In this document: positions 1 through 6,649 of the stretch, piece by piece | Position numbering within the stretch: the stretch's first letter is position 1 | How the letters are laid out: each line of letters opens with the position of its first letter | Origin: Agrostemma githago | Taxonomy: Eukaryota > Streptophyta > Magnoliopsida > Caryophyllales > Caryophyllaceae | NCBI GenBank assembly: GCA_958450325.1 | Contig: OY288245.1 | Coordinates: 64,653,441 to 64,717,440, forward strand | Reading direction: 5' to 3' | DNA length: 64,000 nucleotides | Notes under the pieces: generated by a model | What the model was told of the DNA's origin: nothing | The model's input: the letters and a program-made list of their open reading frames with translations, nothing else | The model's database searches: none | Program-made: the position numbers and the translations under genes

Positions 1-1
1 T

Positions 2-1177
2 TACCAAAACCCACAACTTTACCAACCATATCAACCTCATCAACAATCTTATGAACCCTCTTCTTATGGTTATCAAGAAAGTTGTCAAGGATCATTCCAA
101 CATCCTAACAACTACCAAACACCCTCACATAACCCACAACCGCAAAATCCCAACTTTGAGACTTGTCAAATGATGGTTCAATTGCTTAAGAGCCAACAAG
201 AGTCGATGACTCTATTGCAAAAGAATCAACAAGCGATGGTGGCTCAAATAATAGGGGTTAGGGAGGAGTTCAAGGCCCAAATAGAGGTGCAAGATGCTCG
301 CATCAATGCACTCATGGCTCATATCATGATGTTGGCCGCTCGAACTCCGCAACATGTTGAGGAAGGTTCATTTGGGCATGAAGGTCGGGTGTCTCAACCC
401 AATCTTGAAGCTACAAATGAAGAAGAGGGGGTCGATCAAGAGACCATTGTCGAGTGTTGCTTAGGTGGTGAGGATAGGGAAAGAATTGAGGAAGTTGAAG
501 CTTCAAGGGTCGACAATGAGGAGGGAGTTGAACATGATTATCAAGATAGCTCTTGGGGAGCCAATGTATTGGCGATAAAGTTGGATTTGTTTGATTTTGT
601 TCGTGATGAACCGGATGTTGACAATCCAAACCCAAGTGAAGAGATGACCCCTCTAGACAAGGTGAGTGAAAAGGAGAGCAATACTTGGGAGAAAGAACTA
701 GATGCCTTGGAACTTGCCTTGTACGGGAAATTGGAGGATCCTAAAGCCTCCAATGAAGAAAACTTGATGATTTCTCCTCCTCTACCGCACTCGATGTCTA
801 GCCCTTTGTCTTGTGAGACGGTTGGTGAAGAGGATCCTAGTCGGGCGGTGGAAAAGAGTTCCACTCTTGACCCCGTAGAAGAGGCGACACCCCTAGGGTG
901 TGATCTCCCACATCATGACACCGAGCACGACTCTAGACCACTATACCTACCGGATGGTCATAAGAGTCGTAGCTATGTTGGTTCCGAAGACCCGGAAGAT
1001 CACGAGAACTCCGAGCATAACGAAGATGATCGCTTTTTCCCTCCGACTTGGAAACTTTTGGGAGTGGCTAGGCTCGGCCATGTGAGCTTAATTGAAGATG
1101 TTGCTAGGGCATTTGACTTACTCCTTCGAGCTCTTGATGGCTATGGAGGTGTAGTTGGTGAGAGTATCTTATTGTAA
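2..1177 (+). CDS. Gag-like protein, C-terminal part (5' truncated by window edge)
   Basis: The frame is open from base 2 to the TAA at 1175-1177, giving 391 residues. The Met at base 170 is probably internal, because the frame continues to the left edge. Residues 1 to about 55 are rich in Gln, Tyr, Pro and Asn. Residues about 57-115 are a Leu/Gln/Met-rich stretch (starting MMVQLLKSQQES) with heptad-like spacing and no proline, so a coiled coil is likely. Residues about 118-345 are strongly acidic, with many Glu/Asp and Ser, and look disordered. The last about 45 residues are more hydrophobic (FFPPTWKLLG, then a Leu/Ala-rich helix). No CCHC zinc knuckle and no DTG/DSG protease motif is seen. 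A low-complexity Gln region followed by a coiled coil resembles the region after the core of Athila/Tat-type Gag; this is recognition by composition, not a database match. The normal stop before any pol domain supports a Gag-only element. Confidence 0.6.
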   Translation, partial: YQNPQLYQPYQPHQQSYEPSSYGYQESCQGSFQHPNNYQTPSHNPQPQNPNFETCQMMVQLLKSQQESMTLLQKNQQAMVAQIIGVREEFKAQIEVQDARINALMAHIMMLAARTPQHVEEGSFGHEGRVSQPNLEATNEEEGVDQETIVECCLGGEDRERIEEVEASRVDNEEGVEHDYQDSSWGANVLAIKLDLFDFVRDEPDVDNPNPSEEMTPLDKVSEKESNTWEKELDALELALYGKLEDPKASNEENLMISPPLPHSMSSPLSCETVGEEDPSRAVEKSSTLDPVEEATPLGCDLPHHDTEHDSRPLYLPDGHKSRSYVGSEDPEDHENSEHNEDDRFFPPTWKLLGVARLGHVSLIEDVARAFDLLLRALDGYGGVVGESILL

Positions 1178-1463
1178 ATATCTCTTTTTCTTTTCTTTTG
1201 TGCTTGTATTTGTGTTTATGTTTGTTTGTATAGTTTGGTTTCTAGGATTTGTTAGCCTTTGTGGAATTCTTGTTTATTTGGATTGTTGATGAGCGATGTG
1301 AGGGAGGGAATTTGATGTTGTATTTGAGCTTATTGTCATAAGTGTGAAGTGAAGGTGGTTCCTAGAGAGGAATGGTTAATGATAGAGCTCGGATCGTGAG
1401 TATGGAAGTCGGTTTTCGAAGCTTCGGTGAAGCTTTTGGGGTTTTGGAGGTCAAGAAGATCCA

Positions 1464-1627
1464 TCCCGGGCGGGAAGGGAGCTTCCCGACCGGGAAGGAT
1501 GTGTCATCCCGACCGGGAAGAAGCCGTCCCGATCGGGATGGAGGTGCAAAAATTGGAGCTTGCTGGAGTGCCGTCCCGACCGGGACGAGTGTGTCTTCCC
1601 GATCGGGACCATGCATCCCGACTGGGA
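1464..1627. repeat. Seven copies of a 12-bp near-palindrome, consensus TCCCGAYCGGGA
   Basis: Copies lie at 1464-1475, 1483-1496 (with an extra matching TT/AA pair), 1507-1518, 1527-1538, 1574-1585, 1597-1608 and 1616-1627. The copies at 1527 and 1597 carry the GATC centre and are perfect palindromes. The others have AC, GG or similar at the centre. Spacing is 19-24 bp, with one gap of 47 bp. An eighth relative, TCCCGAACGGGA, sits in the LTR at 4679-4690. The DNA between copies is unrelated, so this is not a plain tandem repeat. The function is unknown; protein binding sites or RNA hairpins are possible. Confidence 0.85.
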
Positions 1628-2062
1628 TGGTCTCTTTTCTCCTCTTTTGGCCTCTTCTTTGAAATTTGAGCCCACCCAACCATTGTATACCCCCACCCAA
1701 CCTTCCTACCCTTCCTTGCTCCTATCACATGACCCATGTACCTCATTTGCATACCCCCACCTCATTTCTCTTCCCTTTACACCGAGTTTCACATCGAATC
1801 CTACCCCTCCCCTCACACCATTACTACCTCTAACATGCGGTATTATCGAGAATGAAGAGGAATAGCAAGGATGAAGACAAGCAAGTGCCTATATTGATCT
1901 ATGAGACGATGGTGAGAGTGAGTTGCTAACCTATGGTACGGCAACTATCCTTTCTTTTCCGTCTTTTATTGCTTGTTTTCCTTTGTTTACTCTCCTTCCC
2001 CTTGTACACTTTTGTGTCATGGTGTCATGGTGGCCCTTGGGGCCTTGGTATATGTTGCTCCC

Positions 2063-2093
2063 GACTCTCGATGATGTGACTACATCGAGAGTC
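2063..2093 (+). other. Stem-loop 1 of internal series
   Basis: GACTCTCGATG (2063-2073) is the exact reverse complement of CATCGAGAGTC (2083-2093), giving an 11-bp stem around the 9-nt loop ATGTGACTA. It lies in the gene-less part of the retrotransposon. The loop shares GACTA with the third stem-loop. Confidence 0.75.
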
Positions 2094-2166
2094 ATTTTCA
2101 AAATCCAAATTTTACAAGTTTTTCACTTTCTTTTTTGAGGATTTAGTCGGATTTAGGCGGAATCCG

Positions 2167-2193
2167 GGCTAGGTGACTTGATTACACCTAGCC
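2167..2193 (+). other. Stem-loop 2 of internal series
   Basis: GGCTAGGTG (2167-2175) pairs perfectly with CACCTAGCC (2185-2193) around the loop ACTTGATTA. Loop length (9 nt) equals that of the neighbouring stem-loops, although the stem sequences differ. Confidence 0.75.
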
Positions 2194-2260
2194 CTCCCCT
2201 CCCATTTCCTTTTATTTCCTTCTTTTTATTTCTTCCCCCATCCATATCTTTTCTTGTCTC

Positions 2261-2290
2261 GGCCCATGGTGACTTGACTACACCCCGGCC
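2261..2290 (+). other. Stem-loop 3 of internal series (imperfect)
   Basis: GGCC..GGTG (2261-2271) faces CACC..GGCC (2281-2290) around the loop ACTTGACTA. There are mismatches in the middle of the stem. The shared GTGACTTGAYTACAC core with stem-loop 2 suggests a duplicated element whose flanks later diverged. Confidence 0.6.
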
Positions 2291-2385
2291 GGACACCTTC
2301 TACCCTTTTCTTCACTTTATTTTTGATTTTTAGCTTTATTTTCGTAGTTTCTTTTCTTTTTCTTTTGTCTCTCCGCACCCTACGA

Positions 2386-2408
2386 TCGAGCATGAGGACA
2401 TGGCTCGA
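2386..2408 (+). other. Stem-loop 4, just upstream of the internal polypurine tract
   Basis: TCGAGCAT (2386-2393) pairs with ATGGCTCGA (2400-2408) apart from one bulged G; the loop is 6 nt. It ends 3 nt before the purine tract at 2412, which mirrors the hairpin that precedes the terminal purine tract at 4125-4144. Confidence 0.65.
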
Positions 2409-2411
2409 TTT

Positions 2412-2424
2412 AAGTGTGGGGGAG
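2412..2424 (+). promoter_or_regulatory. Internal copy of the polypurine tract
   Basis: AAGTGTGGGGGAG is identical to the tract directly before the 3' LTR (4149-4161) but lies 1.7 kb upstream and is not followed by an LTR. It could act as a second plus-strand primer during reverse transcription, as internal tracts do in several retroelements, or be a relic of rearrangement. The identity is seen directly; the role is inferred. Confidence 0.6.
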
Positions 2425-3289
2425 CAATATTCTAGTATAGTTTAGTTTATTTTCTTAGTTTTTTCGAAAAAAGCTTTAAAAAACCCTAAAAATTTGAAAT
2501 TTTTTCATAAAAATCAAAAAGATTTTCTTTTGTGTCTTTTCCTTTTTGTGTCGTTATGTCGCATTTTTGTTTTGTTGTGCGTGTTTTGCCCCCCTTTTCT
2601 CCTTATAGGTTGCCCAATCGCCGTTAGCTTTGGCGAGCTTTCAAGACTTCCGGTAACATCTCTTCATTCCTTTTTCCCTCTTTGCTTCTTGTGAGTTTGG
2701 AGGATATTTGTGATGATGTGTGCTCGGGAGGAGCTTTGTAAAGATTGTGGTGGATTTGGAGACTTGTTTGAAGATCGGGGTGGTGTTTGTTTTGTTTATG
2801 TGTTGTTTCTCCTTGTTTTGTTTTGTTTTGTCTCTTTTTCTTTCACTTTCGTTGTGTCTTTGTTTTGTGTTTTGTTGTGTGTCATGTGTGTAAACGTTTT
2901 CGAAAACCCGGTTTAGAGGCTAGAGTGTGAGTGTATATTCTCCCTTCCTAGTTGTATAAATCGAGTTTTGGACTTTAATCTAGTAGAATGACCCTAAATC
3001 AATGATTTCCTTGGTCCTTTACCTTGAGTCCACCTAGCTTACTAGGGATTTACTACGGGATTTGCATTTTGACCATTATGACCACCCACGGTGTGAAAAG
3101 GCCTTGGTTACCGAGTCTCGTCCCCTAGGTGACCGTGTTTAGGATTGTTTGATTAGTCCAAGTTCTCCACTTTTTGTGGGTTTGAAGGGAAATCGCGACC
3201 CCCGACTTACCCATTACCCTACCTTCCTCACATACACACACAATAAAATGCAATTTGTTGATTCTCTCTTTCTTGAATGTCAAGAAATG

Positions 3290-3500
3290 CCAAAAAGCCA
3301 AATCTTGCCAAAAAAGGGCAAAGAAAAAAAAGAAAGAAAAATGAAAGAAAAAAAAGAATGAAGAAAAAGAAAAGGCACAAAAGCCAAAAAGAAAATAGAA
3401 AAGAAGAAAAAGAATGGCATGGCAAAACAAAGCAAAAATGCAAAAGAAAAGAGAAAATGCCAAAAGAAAACCCGTCTCACAAAAAGAAATCCTCACAAAA
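3290..3500 (+). repeat. A-rich low-complexity tract
   Basis: The stretch is dominated by AAAAG, AGAAAA and GCCAAAA repeats, almost purely purine with scattered C. Both strands give long artificial reading frames (poly-Lys on plus, poly-Phe on minus). No gene is supported. Confidence 0.85.
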
Positions 3501-3898
3501 ATAAGCCTTTTTCCGACTTTTGCCGTGAAGAGCCTACCAAAAGACCGAGTCCCGAGGAAGGATGATAGCGGCATTAGTCGGTCTTCCCTCATTTTGCATG
3601 TTTTCCACCTTTTTACTTGGACTAGTTAGGCGGTTTTGGACATGGGACGACCCTCTTGGCTCACGCTAAAGGGGGCGGGGTCTCACTTACCTACAGTGTC
3701 GACTAACACCGTGGTTCTCACTTTTCCACTCCGCCAATCGTCCCGTAGTACGTTTTTAGAAAGTTAGGAGGACCTAGGTAAGTTACCAACGTTTTTGTTG
3801 CTTTATCGTCATACTATTAGGGTTTAGTTCACCTTGATTTGTATTGCTAGCTTGGGAACGTTTTCACTTACCTCGAGTCCTAAACCGGTGCTTCTTTC

Positions 3899-4061
3899 AC
3901 CGCTTTTAGAGGGAAGCGGTATTTCTTTTGTTTTGGGTGCAACCGTCTATGTGTTTGTTTATGTGTTTGTTTGTTTATGTGTTTTGTCTCCGGTTGCATC
4001 CACAGTTTTGTCGCAAGACCCAACTTGCCTTGCGGAGTACACTTGTCCTCTAAGTGTACTC
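3899..4061 (+). other. Second cluster of stem-loops before the 3' LTR
   Basis: Three inverted repeats follow each other. ACCGCTT (3899-3905) pairs with AAGCGGT (3914-3920). GGTGCAACCG (3936-3945) pairs, with one G-T, with CGGTTGCATC (3991-4000) and encloses a TGTTTGTTTA-type microsatellite. GAGTACACTT (4035-4044) pairs perfectly with AAGTGTACTC (4052-4061) around a 7-nt loop. Confidence 0.65.
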
Positions 4062-4124
4062 GCGTGAGTTGAAGGGGCGTAGGGTGCGCTAATACCCACT
4101 TGGATAGTTTAGTAGTAGTATGTG

Positions 4125-4144
4125 CTTACTCGAGGGCGAGTAAG
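4125..4144 (+). other. Hairpin immediately upstream of the terminal polypurine tract
   Basis: CTTACTCG (4125-4132) and CGAGTAAG (4137-4144) form a perfect 8-bp stem with the loop AGGG. It ends 4 nt before the purine tract. Together with the hairpin at 2386-2408 this makes a repeated hairpin-plus-purine-tract arrangement. Confidence 0.7.
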
Positions 4145-4148
4145 GGTT

Positions 4149-4162
4149 AAGTGTGGGGGAGT
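4149..4162 (+). promoter_or_regulatory. Polypurine tract (plus-strand primer site)
   Basis: AAGTGTGGGGGAGT lies directly against the first base of the 3' LTR (TGATAAG...). In LTR retrotransposons such a purine-rich RNA resists RNase H and primes plus-strand synthesis at exactly this position. The tight abutment to TG supports both calls. Confidence 0.8.
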
Positions 4163-4399
4163 TGATAAGTGTGGTTTGTAGTGCCTATTTTGTAGTGTTT
4201 TCGTCCCATTTTCCTTGTGGAATCGCTCATTGGGAGCGGTTTATGGGCTTCTTATGCTTCCTTTAGTTCGTTTCAGGTTCCCGAGACCGATTTGGAAGAG
4301 TTGGAGCGATTCCGACTCAATTCATACACATTTTGGAGCCAACGGAGTAAAGGAACGATGACACGATGCCTTGGAATCGACCCCGAGACCTTGGGACCC

Positions 4400-4521
4400 A
4401 ATCCCGAGCCTCCGAGACCCGATCCCGAGTCCCGAGCCTCCGAGACCCGATCCCGAGTCCCGAGCCTCCGAGACCCGATCCCGAGTCCCGAGCCTCCGAG
4501 ACCCGATCTCGAGTCCCGAGA
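4400..4521 (+). repeat. 28-bp minisatellite in U3 of the LTR
   Basis: Four copies follow each other; the shared GATC lies at 4421, 4449, 4477 and 4505, exactly 28 bp apart. The unit contains CCCGAGCCTCCGAGACC. The last copy has one change (GATCTCGAG). The 28-bp period is not a multiple of three, so the open frames across it are coincidental. Confidence 0.9.
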
Positions 4522-4584
4522 ATCGATGAGAAACCCATGAGAAGCAAGGAGGGACCGAAAGAAGCTTAAAGGAGGCCTACAAGG

Positions 4585-4624
4585 CTCAACTGGTTCCGGT
4601 TGAGCTCAACCGGAACCGGTTGAG
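4585..4624. repeat. 40-bp near-perfect palindrome in the LTR
   Basis: The two 20-bp halves meet at GAG|CTC (4604/4605) and are reverse complements except for one pair (T4591 against G4618). The motif AACCGG/CCGGTT occurs repeatedly. A second inverted repeat, CTCATCCCG-AA-CGGGATGAG, follows at 4675-4694. Both lie about 60-150 bp upstream of the TATA box, where LTR enhancers usually are; a regulatory role is inferred only. Confidence 0.85.
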
Positions 4625-4744
4625 GTGCACAAAAGAGAGGTGTTCTGTGAAGGGTCCAACCGGAACGGGACCAACTCATCCCGAACGGGATGAGCCATTT
4701 TCAGGCCGCACTCCTTTCTTTCTTCTCCTTTCCACTTGTAACCC

Positions 4745-4752
4745 TTTATATA
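4745..4752 (+). promoter_or_regulatory. Probable TATA box of the LTR promoter
   Basis: TTTATATA lies in the middle of the LTR, downstream of the palindrome cluster. Transcription would start around 4775-4785, which would put the U3/R boundary there. This is the best TATA match seen in the LTR, but no start site can be proved from sequence. Confidence 0.55.
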
Positions 4753-5365
4753 CTCTTCCCTTGTTTTGTTAAGCTTATGCACTTCATATTAGACTAAACC
4801 CTAGATTATCTTAGCATAGGTTAGCATAGATTAGTGTAGATTAGTCTTTAGATTATCGTTAATCCTAGATTAATACTTGTAATTTGGGAATTCCTCAAGA
4901 TCTTCACCAAGCTTGACAAACTTGGATGTTTGTTTTGGGTTCTTCCATTTATGCAAGTTTCTTTCTTCTTTTCATCTTCTAGTTTGGTATAATCTCTTTT
5001 CCCTTCTCTTAATCCTTGTTTTATCATTAAAGTTTGATCATTTGTTCTTGTTATTGTTCATAGATCATAGTTCTTGTTAGTTTCAATATGTTTGTTTTGA
5101 TTGTTGTTTTGGTTCATCTTATTAGTGTTAGTTTTAGTATAGATATGTTAGAGTAGTATCTTGCTAGAGTTAGTAGGGTGATTAGGGTGTAAATTGGATG
5201 ATTAAGGGATTGTTGGAGATGTTGGTGGAAGATTTGGGTTTCCTCTTGGTTTGGTGCACATCACATGTTTGTTGAAATGCTTGAATGACTAAGTAGTTGT
5301 GAATGCTTGTTTTTCTTGCCTTTCTCTTGTGGGTGATAGTTGTTTGTGGGTTCGGTCCCCTCATT

Positions 5366-5528
5366 AAGTTGCGAGAGCCCGGTGAAGACGACCCCTAGGT
5401 CGGTCTAAGTTGCGAGAGCCCGGATTCCACCTAGGCCTATAGCGTGCTAGTAACTCCGATTGTGTTGTGTATCGCCGAGTTGGGTTTTAGGTGGAACCTC
5501 TAGGTAAGTCTAAGTTGCGAGAGCCCGG
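5366..5528 (+). repeat. Three copies of a 17-bp motif in U5
   Basis: AAGTTGCGAGAGCCCGG occurs exactly at 5366-5382, 5407-5423 and 5512-5528, the last two preceded by GTCT. The DNA between copies differs except for CCTAGG/CCTAGGT words nearby. The conservation of exact 17-mers amid unrelated spacers suggests a recurring functional or structural element. Its role is unknown. Confidence 0.85.
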
Positions 5529-6220
5529 GCATTACCTAGATTACCCTACTACCTCCTTCACCTCTAGCTCTTCCTCGACCATTCCGTTACCCCTTTGACC
5601 CCGACCTAATCCTAGCCTGTTTCCTTTGATAGTTCTCTTGCTTTAGACCTAGCTTAGCTTTAGTCTCCAACTCCTTAGAATAGCTTGTCTCGAACATAGT
5701 CCTAGACCGTAGCATACCTTAGTCCGACCTCCCGTCCCTGTGGATTCGACCTGACTTACCCTAGCTACCTTAGTTAGGTATAGATGGTTTTATTTGACGG
5801 ATGGGATTCACGACAAATCCTACCCATCACAAGGTCACTAAACCCGCAACAAACTTAACCCTAAGAGGGTATTGGTGAATCCTGTCGTGGATGTGATTCA
5901 AAGATGGGGCACTGAACCTTAAGAGTAGGGTAATGCATAAGACGGGACGGAAAAGGGTTTAGGGTTGGATTAGGCGGACCCGCTATGCGGCTAATCCAAC
6001 CCTAAACCCTTTTCCTTATTCAAGGTCACTAAACCCGCAACAAACTGAACCCTAAGAGGGTATTGGTGAACCCTGTCGTGGATGTGATTCAAAGATGGGG
6101 CACTGAACCTTAAGAGTAGGATACTACATAAGACGGGACGGAAAAGGGTTTAGGGTTGGATTAGGCGAACCCGCTACGCGGCTCCGCCTAATCCAACCCT
6201 AAACCCTTTTCCTTATTCAA

Positions 6221-6305
6221 GGACGGAAAAGGGTTTAGGGTTGGATTAGGTGGACCCGCTACGCGGCTCCGCCTAATCCAACCCTAAACCCTTTTCCTTA
6301 TTCAA
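6221..6305 (+). repeat. 85-bp short unit (palindrome only)
   Basis: After AAGG (unit positions 1-4) the sequence jumps straight to ACGGAAAAGGG (unit position 117 on), omitting 112 bp. GG is shared at both break points, so a microhomology deletion is likely. The result is two palindromes only 85 bp apart. Similar short units begin at 13761, 15618, 19841 and 21101, and many follow after 39.4 kb (for example 39480, 46696, 48586, 50280, 51531). Confidence 0.9.
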
Positions 6306-6649
6306 GGTCACTAAACGCGCAACAAACTGAAGCCTAAGAGGGTATTGGTGAACCCTGTCGTGGATGTGACTCAAAGATGGCGCACTGAACCTTAAGAGTA
6401 GGGTACAGCATAAGACGGGACGGAAAAGGGTTTAGGGTTGGATTAGGCGGACCCGCTACGCGGCTCCGCCTAATCCAACCCTAAACCCTTATCCTTATTC
6501 GAGGTCACTAAACCCGCAACAAACTGAACCCTAAGAGGGTATTGGTGAACCCTGTCGAGGATGTGATTCAAAGATGGGGCACTGAACCTTAAGAGTAGGG
6601 TACTACATAAGACGGGACGGAAAAGGGTTTAGGGTTGGATTAGGCGTAC

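Larger units (their letters stand above)
1178..4148 (+). other. Gene-less internal region between Gag and the polypurine tract
   Basis: No reading frame here resembles a protein. Frames at 1372-1662 and 1560-1865 cross the short palindrome cluster. Frames at 2494-2694 and 2710-2916 translate T-rich DNA into Phe/Leu/Val runs. Those at 3125-3592 (minus) and 3277-3504 (plus) only read an A-rich tract as poly-Phe or poly-Lys. What the region does hold is structured DNA: the palindrome cluster (1464-1627), stem-loops (2063-2408 and 3899-4144), an internal polypurine-tract copy (2412-2424), an AT-rich patch (2455-2520), a (TGTTTGTTTA)-like tract (3949-3986) and pyrimidine-rich runs at 1940-2360 and 2520-2880. 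Long non-coding stretches before the 3' LTR are known from Athila/Tat-lineage elements. Confidence 0.7.
1..5829 (+). mobile_element. 3' portion of a plant Gypsy-like LTR retrotransposon, probably non-autonomous
   Basis: The segment has, in order, a partial Gag-like reading frame, about 3 kb without coding capacity, a purine-rich tract (4149-4162) and a 1667-bp 3' LTR that begins TGAT and ends ATCA. The 5' LTR, primer-binding site and start of Gag lie left of the window. In plant Gypsy elements (Athila/Tat and relatives) Gag is followed by protease, reverse transcriptase, RNase H and integrase. None of these is visible between 1178 and 4148 in any frame, so the copy would depend on proteins supplied in trans. 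Assignment to the Gypsy superfamily rests on Gag composition and the 3' layout and is an inference. The boundary with the satellite at 5829/5830 is sharp. Confidence 0.8.
4163..5829 (+). repeat. 3' long terminal repeat (1667 bp)
   Basis: The LTR starts TGATAAGTG just after the polypurine tract and ends CCCATCA, so the termini are the canonical TG...CA with a 4-bp inverted match (TGAT/ATCA). The 5' LTR is outside the window, so the ends rest on the terminal motifs, the purine tract and the abrupt start of satellite DNA at 5830. The U3 part holds a 28-bp minisatellite and palindromes, a TATA box lies at 4745, and the U5 part carries three 17-bp repeats. ORF-like frames inside (4217-4540 and others) are by-products of the minisatellite. 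Confidence 0.8.

Noticed and set aside
541..864. Minus-strand frames opposite Gag (411-635 and 541-864)
   Set aside because: Shadows of the long plus-strand frame; composition mirrors the acidic Gag tail.
1372..1662. 96-codon frame over the palindrome cluster, and overlapping frames on both strands
   Set aside because: All arise because the repeated TCCCGAYCGGGA motif lacks stop codons; no family resemblance and no consistent frame.
3125..3592. 155-codon minus-strand open frame
   Set aside because: It is the Phe-rich reading of the A-rich tract, with no recognisable domain; the same holds for the Lys-rich plus-strand frame at 3277-3504.
4217..4540. 107-codon frame in the LTR with repeated Pro/Arg/Glu segments
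   Set aside because: The repetition is the 28-bp minisatellite read through shifting frames; it lies in U3 of the LTR.
4800..4880. TAGATTAG-rich stretch as a separate tandem repeat
   Set aside because: Copies are irregular in spacing and sequence; treated as low complexity of the LTR.
5182..5364. 60-codon minus-strand frame in U5
   Set aside because: Short, inside the LTR, no domain or neighbour supports it.
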